Part shown: in pieces, positions 1-5,380 of the stretch
Position numbering within the stretch: the first letter of the stretch is position 1
How the letters are laid out: each line of letters opens with the position of its first letter
Assembly: GCA_913064755.1 (NCBI GenBank)
Contig: CAJYBQ010000155.1
Location: 1 to 7,407 of the forward strand
DNA from: an uncultured Alphaproteobacteria bacterium
GTDB lineage: Bacteria > Pseudomonadota > Alphaproteobacteria > Minwuiales > Minwuiaceae
Direction: 5' to 3'
Length of the DNA: 7,407 nt
Translations under genes and position numbers: made by a program
Notes under the pieces: generated by a model
The model's database searches: none
The model's input: only the letters and a program-made list of their open reading frames with translations
Told to the model about the DNA's origin: nothing

Positions 1-101
1 CACGAGGCGGGGGCCGCGAGACACATAAGCGGGCACCGGCGAGGGCTGGCGGGAACTGCCGTGATGTCCGCATAACGCGGCGCGCATACCAGTCCGACTA
101 C
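1..101. other. Left-edge segment beyond the truncated hydrolase; no confident gene
   Basis: This stretch lies past the stop codon of the serine hydrolase and shows no recognisable protein family. On the plus strand, the frame that starts at base 1 is open from the edge and stops with TAA at 73-75. It could be the 3' tail of a gene entering from the left, but 24 codons are too few to identify. In the minus direction no frame continues the hydrolase fold. Three C(A/G)CATA motifs occur here. Together with the abrupt end of homology at about 150, this suggests the segment belongs to a different DNA unit, perhaps the end of a mobile element. That origin is inference. Confidence 0.35.
22..89. repeat. 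Three short C(A/G)CATA direct motifs, possible recombinase arm or end sites
   Basis: CACATAA occurs at 22-28, CGCATAA at 69-75 and CGCATAC at 83-89. The last two start 14 bp apart. CGCATAA sits inside a small inverted repeat, CCGC (68-71) and GCGG (77-80), around a 5-nt centre. Read on the minus strand the motif is TATG(C/T)G. From memory, such repeated TATGCG-like motifs can flank tyrosine-recombinase elements, but I cannot name an element. With hexamers this short, chance is a serious alternative. Confidence 0.2.
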
Positions 102-1139
102 TTAGCCAAGTGCAGGAACATAGAGTTGGACGTGTTTCAGTCTGTCTGGGGGCGTATGGTGGCGGGTCATCGTCGCATCCGTATCGGCCTGCAGTACCCG
201 AACGCCGTCCAGTTCCCCGCCGTTCAGCAGCATCTGCGTGAACCGGGCGTAGTCATGCACCGTGGACATCAGCCCGCCACCGCCGGACTTCTGCGCGCGT
301 TCCTCCCGCGGGTCGAAGAGGGGATGGCGTCCGATCCTGTCGTCGGGATAGGGCTCCGCGATGCGCGGATGCTCCGCTGGGTCGGAAACGGTGAAGACCG
401 TGTCGTCCATGCCGAGGGGGGTGAAGACCAGGGCGTCGAGAACATCCGCCAGCGGCGCCCCGGCCGCGATCTCGATGACGGCACCCAGCACGTCCGTGGC
501 GCGGCTGTATTCCCAGGTCGTGCCCGGCTGATGTTCCAGCGGCAGGCTGGCCAGGTGGCTGGCTGCCGCCACGTTCGAAAGCCCGGCGCTGTCGGCCGCG
601 GCCTTGCGATAGGCTTCGCGCACCACGCCCTGGCCGAAGAACCCGTAGGTCAGGCCGGATGTGTGCCGCATCAGGTCGCGAATGGTGATGGGGCGGTCGG
701 CGGCCACGGTCTCCGGCGCGCCGTTGGCGTCCAGGGCACCGGTCGCGACACGGGTGGTGGCATAGGCCGGGATCAGGTCGCCGAGCGGCTGGTCGAGGTC
801 CAGCTTGCCCTGCTCCACCAGCGCCAGGGCCGCGACCGAGACGATCGGCTTGGTCATGGAATAGATGCGGAACAGGCTGTCTGCACCCATCGGCGCGCCA
901 TCCGGCGTGCGGCGGCCCAGGGTGCTCAGGTGGGCGATGCGGCCCTCGCGGGCGATCAGCAGGACCGCACCGGGAAAGCCCCCGCGGTCGATCTCCGCCT
1001 GCAGCCGGGCGTCGAGGGCGGAAAGCCCGGCAGGGTCGAAGCCGAGTCGCGCGGCATCGCCGGCCTGCAGCGATGATGCACTGGCCGGTTCGGCCTGCAG
1101 GAATGCGAAGAGGAACAGGCCGAAGACGAGGTGTTTCAT
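102..1139 (-). CDS. Secreted beta-lactamase-family serine hydrolase, C-terminally truncated (likely pseudogene)
   Basis: This 345-residue protein belongs to the serine beta-lactamase/penicillin-binding-protein-like esterase family (class C / EstB type). Such enzymes cleave esters or amides through an acyl-serine intermediate. The ATG at 1139 is chosen because AGGGAGGG lies 9 nt upstream (1156-1149) and a signal peptide follows: Lys2, a hydrophobic core at about 4-16, then Ala-Ser-Ala at 19-21. Export to the periplasm is therefore expected. The nucleophile motif is S94-M-T-K97. Y211-S212 stands where the YxN-type motif is expected. Family-like sequence reaches the Met-Thr-Arg-His-His segment at residues 324-328. 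The last 17 residues look foreign, and the C-terminal strand carrying the third motif (HxG/WGG type) is missing, probably 80-100 residues. No alternative frame downstream restores it. It lies 83 nt after the dehydrogenase small subunit, behind an intrinsic terminator. It is probably inactive. The family call is firm; loss of activity is inference. Confidence 0.82.
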   Translation of the reverse strand: MKHLVFGLFLFAFLQAEPASASSLQAGDAARLGFDPAGLSALDARLQAEIDRGGFPGAVLLIAREGRIAHLSTLGRRTPDGAPMGADSLFRIYSMTKPIVSVAALALVEQGKLDLDQPLGDLIPAYATTRVATGALDANGAPETVAADRPITIRDLMRHTSGLTYGFFGQGVVREAYRKAAADSAGLSNVAAASHLASLPLEHQPGTTWEYSRATDVLGAVIEIAAGAPLADVLDALVFTPLGMDDTVFTVSDPAEHPRIAEPYPDDRIGRHPLFDPREERAQKSGGGGLMSTVHDYARFTQMLLNGGELDGVRVLQADTDATMTRHHTPPDRLKHVQLYVPALG

Positions 1140-1158
1140 TGCAGCGATCCCTCCCTGG

Positions 1159-1196
1159 AAAAGAAAATCCCGGCGCAGGCAGGGCCTGGCCGGGAT
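1159..1196 (-). terminator. Intrinsic (Rho-independent) terminator after the acyl-CoA dehydrogenase pair
   Basis: Read on the minus strand, 1196-1189 pairs perfectly with 1174-1167 (8 bp, ATCCCGGC/GCCGGGAT). The stem continues through 1188-1184 with 1180-1176 (5 bp) across a single-base bulge at 1175, closing a 3-nt loop at 1183-1181. The hairpin is followed directly by TTTTCTTTT (1167-1159, where the first T is also the last stem base). This GC-rich stem plus U-tract is a textbook intrinsic terminator. It starts 27 nt after the small-subunit stop codon. Its U-tract ends only 2 nt before the hydrolase Shine-Dalgarno, so it should end or attenuate transcription before that gene. Confidence 0.85.
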
Positions 1197-1222
1197 GATC
1201 TGTCGGGCAGTCCGAAGGTGCC

Positions 1223-2353
1223 TTACTGCGTCAGCGCAGCAAACTGCTTCAGGTGCCAGTCGCGGTTGCCGAACATGGTGTCGATCTGCATCAGCCGCTT
1301 GTAGTAGTGGCTGATCTTCAGTTCGTCCGTCATGCCCATGCCGCCGTGCATCTGCACGGACTGGGCGCCGATGAAGACGCCGCCCTTGCCGATCTGTGCC
1401 TTGGCGGACGACGCGGCCTTGCGACGTTCCTTCTCGTCTTCGTCCAGCTTCAGCGTGACCATGTAGGTCATGGAGCGGGACTGTTCGAGTTCGATGAAGC
1501 AATCGACCATGCGATGCTGCAGCACCTGGAACTTGCCGATGGGGACACCGAACTGCTTGCGGGTCTTGAGATACTCGTTGGTCTCGTCCTTCAGCATCTC
1601 CATGCAGCCGACGGCTTCGGAGCAGAGCGCGGCAATGCCCCGGTCCACCACCTTCTCGATCACCGGCAGGGCGGCACCTTCCGCGCCCAGCATGGCGTCG
1701 GCACCGACCTCGACGTTCTCGAGCATCACTTCGGAGGCGCGCAGGCCGTCGGCGGTGGGATAGTCGCGGCGGCTGACGCCCTTGGCATTGTTGTCGACGA
1801 TGAACAGGGAGATGCCGTCGCGGTCACGCACACCACCCGAGGTACGGGCGGAGACGATGATCCTGTCAGCGGAAGGCGCACCGTAGACGACCGACTTGTG
1901 GCCGTTCAGGACGTAACCGCCGCCCTGCTCTTCCGCCTTCGTGGTGACGTCGGCAAGGTTGAAGCGGGAAGTCGGTTCCGCATAGCCGAAGGCCAGCATG
2001 CAGTTGCCCTCGGCAACCGCGCCGAGGATCTCGGTCTTCTGCTCTTCCGTGCCGGCTTCCACGACCAGGCCGGCGCCGAGCACGACTGTCGGCAGGTAGG
2101 GTTCGGTGACGAGGCCGCGGCCGATGGCTTCCATGACGATCATGGTCTCGATCGGGCCGCCGAAGCCGCCGTATTCTTCCGGCAGGCCCACGGCCAGCCA
2201 GCCGAGTTCGGCGAAGGTCTTCCAGTTGTCACGGCTGAAGCCGTCGTCGGTGCTGGACGTCTTGCGCCGCTTCTCGAAGTCGTAGTCGTCCAGAATGAAC
2301 CGGTCGACACTGTCTTTCAGCAGTTGCTGTTCTTCCGAAAGGTTGAAATCCAT
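1223..2353 (-). CDS. Acyl-CoA dehydrogenase, pimeloyl-CoA dehydrogenase small-subunit type (PimD-like)
   Basis: This is a 376-residue FAD-dependent acyl-CoA dehydrogenase, cytoplasmic, introducing an alpha-beta double bond into an acyl-CoA. The sequence resembles the small subunit of two-component pimeloyl-CoA dehydrogenases. The ATG at 2353 is preferred to the in-frame ATG at 2377 because GGGAGGAA falls between them and can serve as its ribosome binding site; translation from 2377 would cover that site. The N-terminal helical domain spans about 1-115. The beta domain carries F122-G-Y-A-E-P127 where most relatives have TEPxxGSD. The FAD-binding signature T264-R-K-Q-F-G269 is followed by FQVLQH (275-280). 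A glutamate at 344, in GGMGMTDE, aligns with the catalytic base of medium-chain dehydrogenases. The usual EGTSQIQR-type C-terminal segment is absent; that segment is present in the upstream partner (57-nt gap). The natural substrate is uncertain: dicarboxylyl-CoA, aromatic-ring-derived or steroid side-chain acyl-CoA are all possible. Confidence 0.9.
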   Translation of the reverse strand: MDFNLSEEQQLLKDSVDRFILDDYDFEKRRKTSSTDDGFSRDNWKTFAELGWLAVGLPEEYGGFGGPIETMIVMEAIGRGLVTEPYLPTVVLGAGLVVEAGTEEQKTEILGAVAEGNCMLAFGYAEPTSRFNLADVTTKAEEQGGGYVLNGHKSVVYGAPSADRIIVSARTSGGVRDRDGISLFIVDNNAKGVSRRDYPTADGLRASEVMLENVEVGADAMLGAEGAALPVIEKVVDRGIAALCSEAVGCMEMLKDETNEYLKTRKQFGVPIGKFQVLQHRMVDCFIELEQSRSMTYMVTLKLDEDEKERRKAASSAKAQIGKGGVFIGAQSVQMHGGMGMTDELKISHYYKRLMQIDTMFGNRDWHLKQFAALTQ

Positions 2354-2410
2354 CGGGCCCTGTTTCCTCCCCGCCACATGATCCCGGAATACCGCCTGCG
2401 CGGCATCCGC

Positions 2411-3607
2411 TTATAATCCTAACACCATCTTCGCGATGATGTTCTTCTGAACCTCACTCGATCCACCGGCGATCGTGATCGCCCGCATGAACAGGTGCTG
2501 CCCCATCACGCCTTCGGCCGCTTCCGGTCCCACCGGGGACCAATTGCTGCCCGGCGCATGATCCGCCATCTCGTAAGGGGCGGCGTAATAACCGAGTGCC
2601 TCGACCGTCAGTTCGGTGATCGCTTGCGTGACCTCCGACCCCAGCAGTTTCAGCATACTTGCCTCCCCACCGGGGGGCGATCCCTCCTGCATAGCGGCGA
2701 GGATACGCAGATTGCAATACTCCAGCGCCGTCAGCTTCACTTCGGTCTCTGCAACCTTGCGCGAAAACAGGGCGTCGTCGAGCAGCCTGTCGCCGCTCGC
2801 CGGCGTGTCCGCGGCCATTTCCTTCAGCCGTTGCAGCAGCTTCTTGTTCCAGGCGACCTCAGCGATTCCGGCGCGTTCGTTGCCCAGCAGGAACTTGGCG
2901 TAGGTCCAGCCCTTGTTCTCTTCGCCGATGCGGTTGGCGACGGGGACGCGGACATTCTCGAAGAATACCTCGTTCACGTGGTGCCCCTGGTCCATCAGGA
3001 CCAGCGGGCGCACGGTGATGCCCGGCGTCTTCATGTCGATCAGCAGGAAGCTGATGCCTTCCTGGTGCTTGCCCTCCTTGCGGGTGCGCACCAGGCAGAA
3101 TATCCAGTCCGCGTGATGCGCCAGCGAGGTCCAGATCTTCTGGCCGTTGATGACGTAATCATCGCCGTCGCGCACGGCGGCGGTCTGCAGGCTGGCCAGG
3201 TCGGACCCCGAACCCGGCTCCGAATAGCCCTGGCACCACCAGTGTTCGCCGGACAGCAGCCGGGGCAGGAAATATTCCTTCTGATCCGGGCGCCCGAACG
3301 TGTAGATCACCGGCCCGACCATCTGCAGGCCGAAGGGCAGCAGCGGCGGGGCGTCGGCGGCGTGAGATTCCTCGTCGAATATGTGGCGCTGGGCCGGGGT
3401 CCATTCACAGCCGCCGTGCTCCTTCGGCCAGGATCCGGCGATCCAGCCCCGGGCGTGCAGGATACGCTGCCAGCGGAGGTAGTCCTCCCGCTGCAACTCC
3501 CTTCTGTGCCGAACCTTGTCGCGCAGGTCGTCGGGCAGTTCGGCGTCCAGGAACGCCCTGACCTCTTCCCGGAATGCCTGTTCGGCCGGCGAGAATGCCA
3601 GATCCAT
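2411..3607 (-). CDS. Acyl-CoA dehydrogenase, pimeloyl-CoA dehydrogenase large-subunit type (PimC-like)
   Basis: This 398-residue acyl-CoA dehydrogenase matches the large subunit of PimC/PimD-type enzymes, which act in beta-oxidation of pimeloyl-CoA and other dicarboxylyl or bulky acyl-CoAs. The ATG at 3607 has GGGGAGGGG about 8 nt upstream and gives the family N-terminus (MDLAFSPAEQ); the open frame extends further upstream, but that part is not family-like. The N-terminal helical domain spans about 1-120. The motif Q126-G-Y-S-E-P-G-S-G-S-D136 and I153-N-G-Q-K-I-W-T form the flavin/substrate region. GGSSEVQKNIIA (381-392) near the C-terminus corresponds to the EGTSQIQR dimer/FAD contact. No RxQFG signature is visible, and I see no clear counterpart of the small subunit's Glu344. 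This suggests it completes a mixed active site with that partner. In known alpha2beta2 dehydrogenases of this kind only two FADs bind per tetramer. Cotranscription with the downstream small subunit is likely. Substrate unassigned. Confidence 0.9.
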   Translation of the reverse strand: MDLAFSPAEQAFREEVRAFLDAELPDDLRDKVRHRRELQREDYLRWQRILHARGWIAGSWPKEHGGCEWTPAQRHIFDEESHAADAPPLLPFGLQMVGPVIYTFGRPDQKEYFLPRLLSGEHWWCQGYSEPGSGSDLASLQTAAVRDGDDYVINGQKIWTSLAHHADWIFCLVRTRKEGKHQEGISFLLIDMKTPGITVRPLVLMDQGHHVNEVFFENVRVPVANRIGEENKGWTYAKFLLGNERAGIAEVAWNKKLLQRLKEMAADTPASGDRLLDDALFSRKVAETEVKLTALEYCNLRILAAMQEGSPPGGEASMLKLLGSEVTQAITELTVEALGYYAAPYEMADHAPGSNWSPVGPEAAEGVMGQHLFMRAITIAGGSSEVQKNIIAKMVLGL

Positions 3608-3651
3608 TTTCTTCGCCCCTCCCCAGGGCCTCGATGCAGTCGACCGACAAT

Positions 3652-3681
3652 ATGATGCCCGTCCGGATGATGCCAGTCCGG
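3652..3681 (-). repeat. 15-bp adjacent tandem repeat upstream of the acyl-CoA dehydrogenase genes
   Basis: ATGATGCCCGTCCGG (3652-3666) is followed at once by ATGATGCCAGTCCGG (3667-3681), a 14/15 match with no spacer. On the minus strand it reads CCGGAC(T/G)GGCATCAT. It ends 44 nt before the large-subunit start codon, in a 130-nt non-coding gap. That placement suits a repressor or activator operator, or a 5' leader element. I do not recognise the binding protein. No convincing -35/-10 pair is visible next to it. Confidence 0.55.
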
Positions 3682-3693
3682 CGGCGCCAACCG

Positions 3694-3724
3694 CGTCGTG
3701 CCTGCCGGACGCCGCACCACGACG
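3694..3724. repeat. 7-bp inverted repeat between the racemase-like gene and the dehydrogenases
   Basis: CGTCGTG (3694-3700) and CACGACG (3718-3724) form a perfect 7-bp inverted repeat around a 17-nt centre. It begins 13 nt past the stop of the racemase-like gene. There is no T-run after it on the minus strand, so it is not an intrinsic terminator. It could be a weak mRNA 3' hairpin, half of a regulatory site, or chance in GC-rich DNA. Confidence 0.25.
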
Positions 3725-3737
3725 GAATGAAGCGTGT

Positions 3738-4376
3738 TCAGCCGCCCATTTCAACCGCCAGCGCGCGCATGGACGCGTCCGGACTGGTCATTGCAGGCTT
3801 GCTGGTCTTCGCCGCGGCCGGTGCCATGGATGCCTGCCCCAGCGCGATCGCGTCATAGCCCACCGGGGTCGCGTCCACCGCGCTGGCGATGGCCCTGTTG
3901 TAGTCGGCCAGGTTGCCATCCGCGAAAAGGTCGCTGGCGCCTTCGACGAAGATCATGTCGAGCATGATGTGGCGGTCCAGTTTCTCCGCCACGTTCATGA
4001 ACAGGTCGCGCGTCGGCTCTATGGTGGTCTTCAGCGTCACCAGCACGGCAATGCGCGGACCCTTGGTGACGGCCTGTTCGGCCAGGGCGCGATCCACGCG
4101 AATGACCGGTTGGCCCATGCTGGCCAGGGCATCGGCGGCGGGGCCGATGGTCGAGCAGGTGCAGATCAGCCGCACGGCATCGCCCAGCGCTTCGGCCATC
4201 TGGCTCTCGGCATTGCTGCGCACGGTATCGGTCAGGCTGCCCGCGATGCGCGCGGATTGCAGCAGTTCCGGCCGGACGACGTGCCTGCGTCCACCCGGCA
4301 GCTTCGCGTCCCGCGCCGCCCGTTCGAAAAGCTCCACGTTGCTTTCCGCGGTATGGAAGAAAACCAGTTCACCCAA
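3738..4376 (-). CDS. Asp/Glu (hydantoin) racemase-superfamily protein
   Basis: This 212-residue cytoplasmic protein belongs to the cofactor-independent Asp/Glu racemase superfamily, which includes aspartate/glutamate/hydantoin racemases, maleate isomerase and arylmalonate decarboxylase. These act by cysteine acid-base chemistry on small carboxylates. A TTG start at 4376 is chosen because AGGGAG lies 7 nt upstream (4389-4384) and the family N-terminus (xELVFFHTAES) follows directly. The ATG at 4418 would add 14 uncharacteristic residues and has no good ribosome binding site. The first catalytic cysteine is C74, in ICTCSTIG (71-78). A conserved GQASMAP (180-186) and the C-terminal TSPDASMRAL are also seen. 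Where a second catalytic cysteine is often found (about residues 142-147) there is Ile-Phe-Val-Glu-Gly-Ala, so true two-cysteine racemisation is doubtful. It is the first gene of the leftward block, 130 nt before the dehydrogenase pair. The superfamily is secure; the reaction is not. Confidence 0.82.
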   Translation of the reverse strand: MGELVFFHTAESNVELFERAARDAKLPGGRRHVVRPELLQSARIAGSLTDTVRSNAESQMAEALGDAVRLICTCSTIGPAADALASMGQPVIRVDRALAEQAVTKGPRIAVLVTLKTTIEPTRDLFMNVAEKLDRHIMLDMIFVEGASDLFADGNLADYNRAIASAVDATPVGYDAIALGQASMAPAAAKTSKPAMTSPDASMRALAVEMGG

Positions 4377-4452
4377 GGTGGAACTCCCTGTAAGGCCAGT
4401 GTGGCGAGGGCGGTGCATCCGATCATCTTCCCACGAACCACTGAGTGCATAC
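4377..4452. promoter_or_regulatory. 76-bp divergent intergenic region; must hold promoters for both blocks
   Basis: The leftward racemase-like gene and the rightward exporter start on either side of this gap, so promoters for both directions are expected in or near it. I find no consensus -35/-10 pair on either strand. Two short perfect inverted repeats are visible: GCCAGTGTGGC (4395-4405) and CACTGAGTG (4439-4447). The second lies 5 nt before the exporter ATG, where a clear Shine-Dalgarno is lacking. Both are short enough to be chance. Shared control of the two blocks is possible but unproven. Confidence 0.4.
4384..4389 (-). promoter_or_regulatory. Shine-Dalgarno AGGGAG that sets the TTG start of the racemase-like gene
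   Basis: On the minus strand AGGGAG is followed by a 7-nt spacer and then TTG at 4376. No ATG or GTG in that frame lies at a suitable distance, and the family-type N-terminus begins at this codon. An automated caller would probably move the start to the ATG at 4418. Confidence 0.6.
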
Positions 4453-5358
4453 ATGCGACAAGAAACGCGGCGCGCAACCCTGGTCGGTATCGGCGCGGTA
4501 CTGCTGTGGGCATTGCTGGCGCTGTTCACGGCAGGCTCCGGCTCCGTCCCGCCGCTGCAGCTCACGGCAATGAGCTTTGCCGTGGCGTTCCTGATCGCGC
4601 TGGCGGTCTGGATACGCCGGGGGCAGAACCCGCTGCGTCGGCTGCGACAGCCGCCGTGGGCGTGGATCCTCGGGGTCACGGGCCTGTTCGGGTACCACGC
4701 CATGTACTTCGTCGCGCTGCGCAATGCACCGGTGGTGGAGGCGAGCCTGATTGCCTATCTCTGGCCGCTGCTGATCGTGCTGTTCTCCGCCCTGTTGCCC
4801 GGCCAGCGGTTGAAGCCGATGCATGTGGTCGGCGCCGTTCTGGGCTTTGCCGGGGCGAGCCTGATCGTGGCACGGCACGGGGCGCAGTTCGACCCGGCTT
4901 TCGCCACGGGCTACCTCGCGGCCATCGCCTGTGCCCTGATCTGGTCCGGCTATTCGGTGCTGAACCGTCGCTTCGCCCATGTGCCGACGGACGCGGTTGG
5001 CGGTTTCTGTGGCGTGACCGCGATCGGCGCGCTGATCCTGCACCTGGCGACGGAACAGACCGTCACGCCCGACGGCCTGGAATGGCTGGCGATCCTGGGG
5101 CTGGGACTTGGGCCCGTCGGCGGCGCGTTCTTCCTCTGGGACATCGGGACCAAGCACGGCGACCTGCGGGTGCTGGGTGCGGCGGCCTACCTGGCGCCGC
5201 TGCTGTCCACGCTGGTCCTGGTCGCGGCAGGGGCAGCGGCGGCGACCTGGCAGGTCGGGCTTGCCTGCCTGCTGATTACCGGTGGCGCGGTGCTGGCCAG
5301 TCTCGACATGTTGCGCCGTGGCCCGCATGATCCGGACGACAAGCCAGCCGCCGACTAG
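4453..5358 (+). CDS. DMT-superfamily (EamA) transporter, YddG-like exporter
   Basis: This 301-residue inner-membrane protein belongs to the drug/metabolite transporter superfamily and is probably an exporter of amino acids or related metabolites. Ten hydrophobic segments can be read at about 10-27, 35-54, 69-88, 95-115, 123-140, 150-171, 183-199, 209-229, 239-261 and 266-286, forming the two EamA halves. Several segments resemble the aromatic amino acid exporter YddG: A101-Y-L-W-P-L near TM4, ALIWSGYSVLNRRFA at 161-175, and LWDIGTKHGD (228-237) followed by AAYLAPLLS. The C-terminal tail is polar and acidic/basic mixed. The ATG at 4453 gives the normal short cytoplasmic N-terminus, but there is no clear Shine-Dalgarno, so translation may be weak or near-leaderless. 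It is the first gene of the rightward block and the methyltransferase follows after 22 nt. The substrate is unknown; YddG resemblance is from remembered motifs. Confidence 0.88.
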   Translation: MRQETRRATLVGIGAVLLWALLALFTAGSGSVPPLQLTAMSFAVAFLIALAVWIRRGQNPLRRLRQPPWAWILGVTGLFGYHAMYFVALRNAPVVEASLIAYLWPLLIVLFSALLPGQRLKPMHVVGAVLGFAGASLIVARHGAQFDPAFATGYLAAIACALIWSGYSVLNRRFAHVPTDAVGGFCGVTAIGALILHLATEQTVTPDGLEWLAILGLGLGPVGGAFFLWDIGTKHGDLRVLGAAAYLAPLLSTLVLVAAGAAAATWQVGLACLLITGGAVLASLDMLRRGPHDPDDKPAAD

Positions 5359-5380
5359 TTCAGGGGAACAGCAGGATTTC

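Noticed and set aside
126..1076. A 316-codon plus-strand open frame opposite the serine hydrolase
   Set aside because: The minus strand has a signal peptide, SxxK motif and good ribosome binding site; the plus frame has none of these and looks like a codon-bias shadow.
1140..1502. Upstream extension of the hydrolase frame to 1502
   Set aside because: It runs through the terminator and the end of the dehydrogenase small-subunit gene; the residues are not family-like, whereas the start at 1139 gives a signal peptide and ribosome binding site.
1253..2416. A 387-codon plus-strand open frame opposite the dehydrogenase small subunit
   Set aside because: It mirrors the coding pattern of the real gene (His/Val/Gly/Asp-rich shadow) and has no recognisable family or ribosome binding site.
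3608..3754. Upstream extension of the large-subunit frame to 3754
   Set aside because: It overlaps the end of the racemase-like gene, includes the tandem repeat, and adds 49 residues not found in the family; the ATG at 3607 has a strong ribosome binding site.
3516..5330. A 604-codon plus-strand open frame crossing the dehydrogenase start, the racemase-like gene and the exporter
   Set aside because: It is antisense or out of frame to three genes with clear family motifs, has low-complexity Arg/Ala/Gly-rich composition, and shows no domain. Long antisense frames are common in GC-rich DNA.
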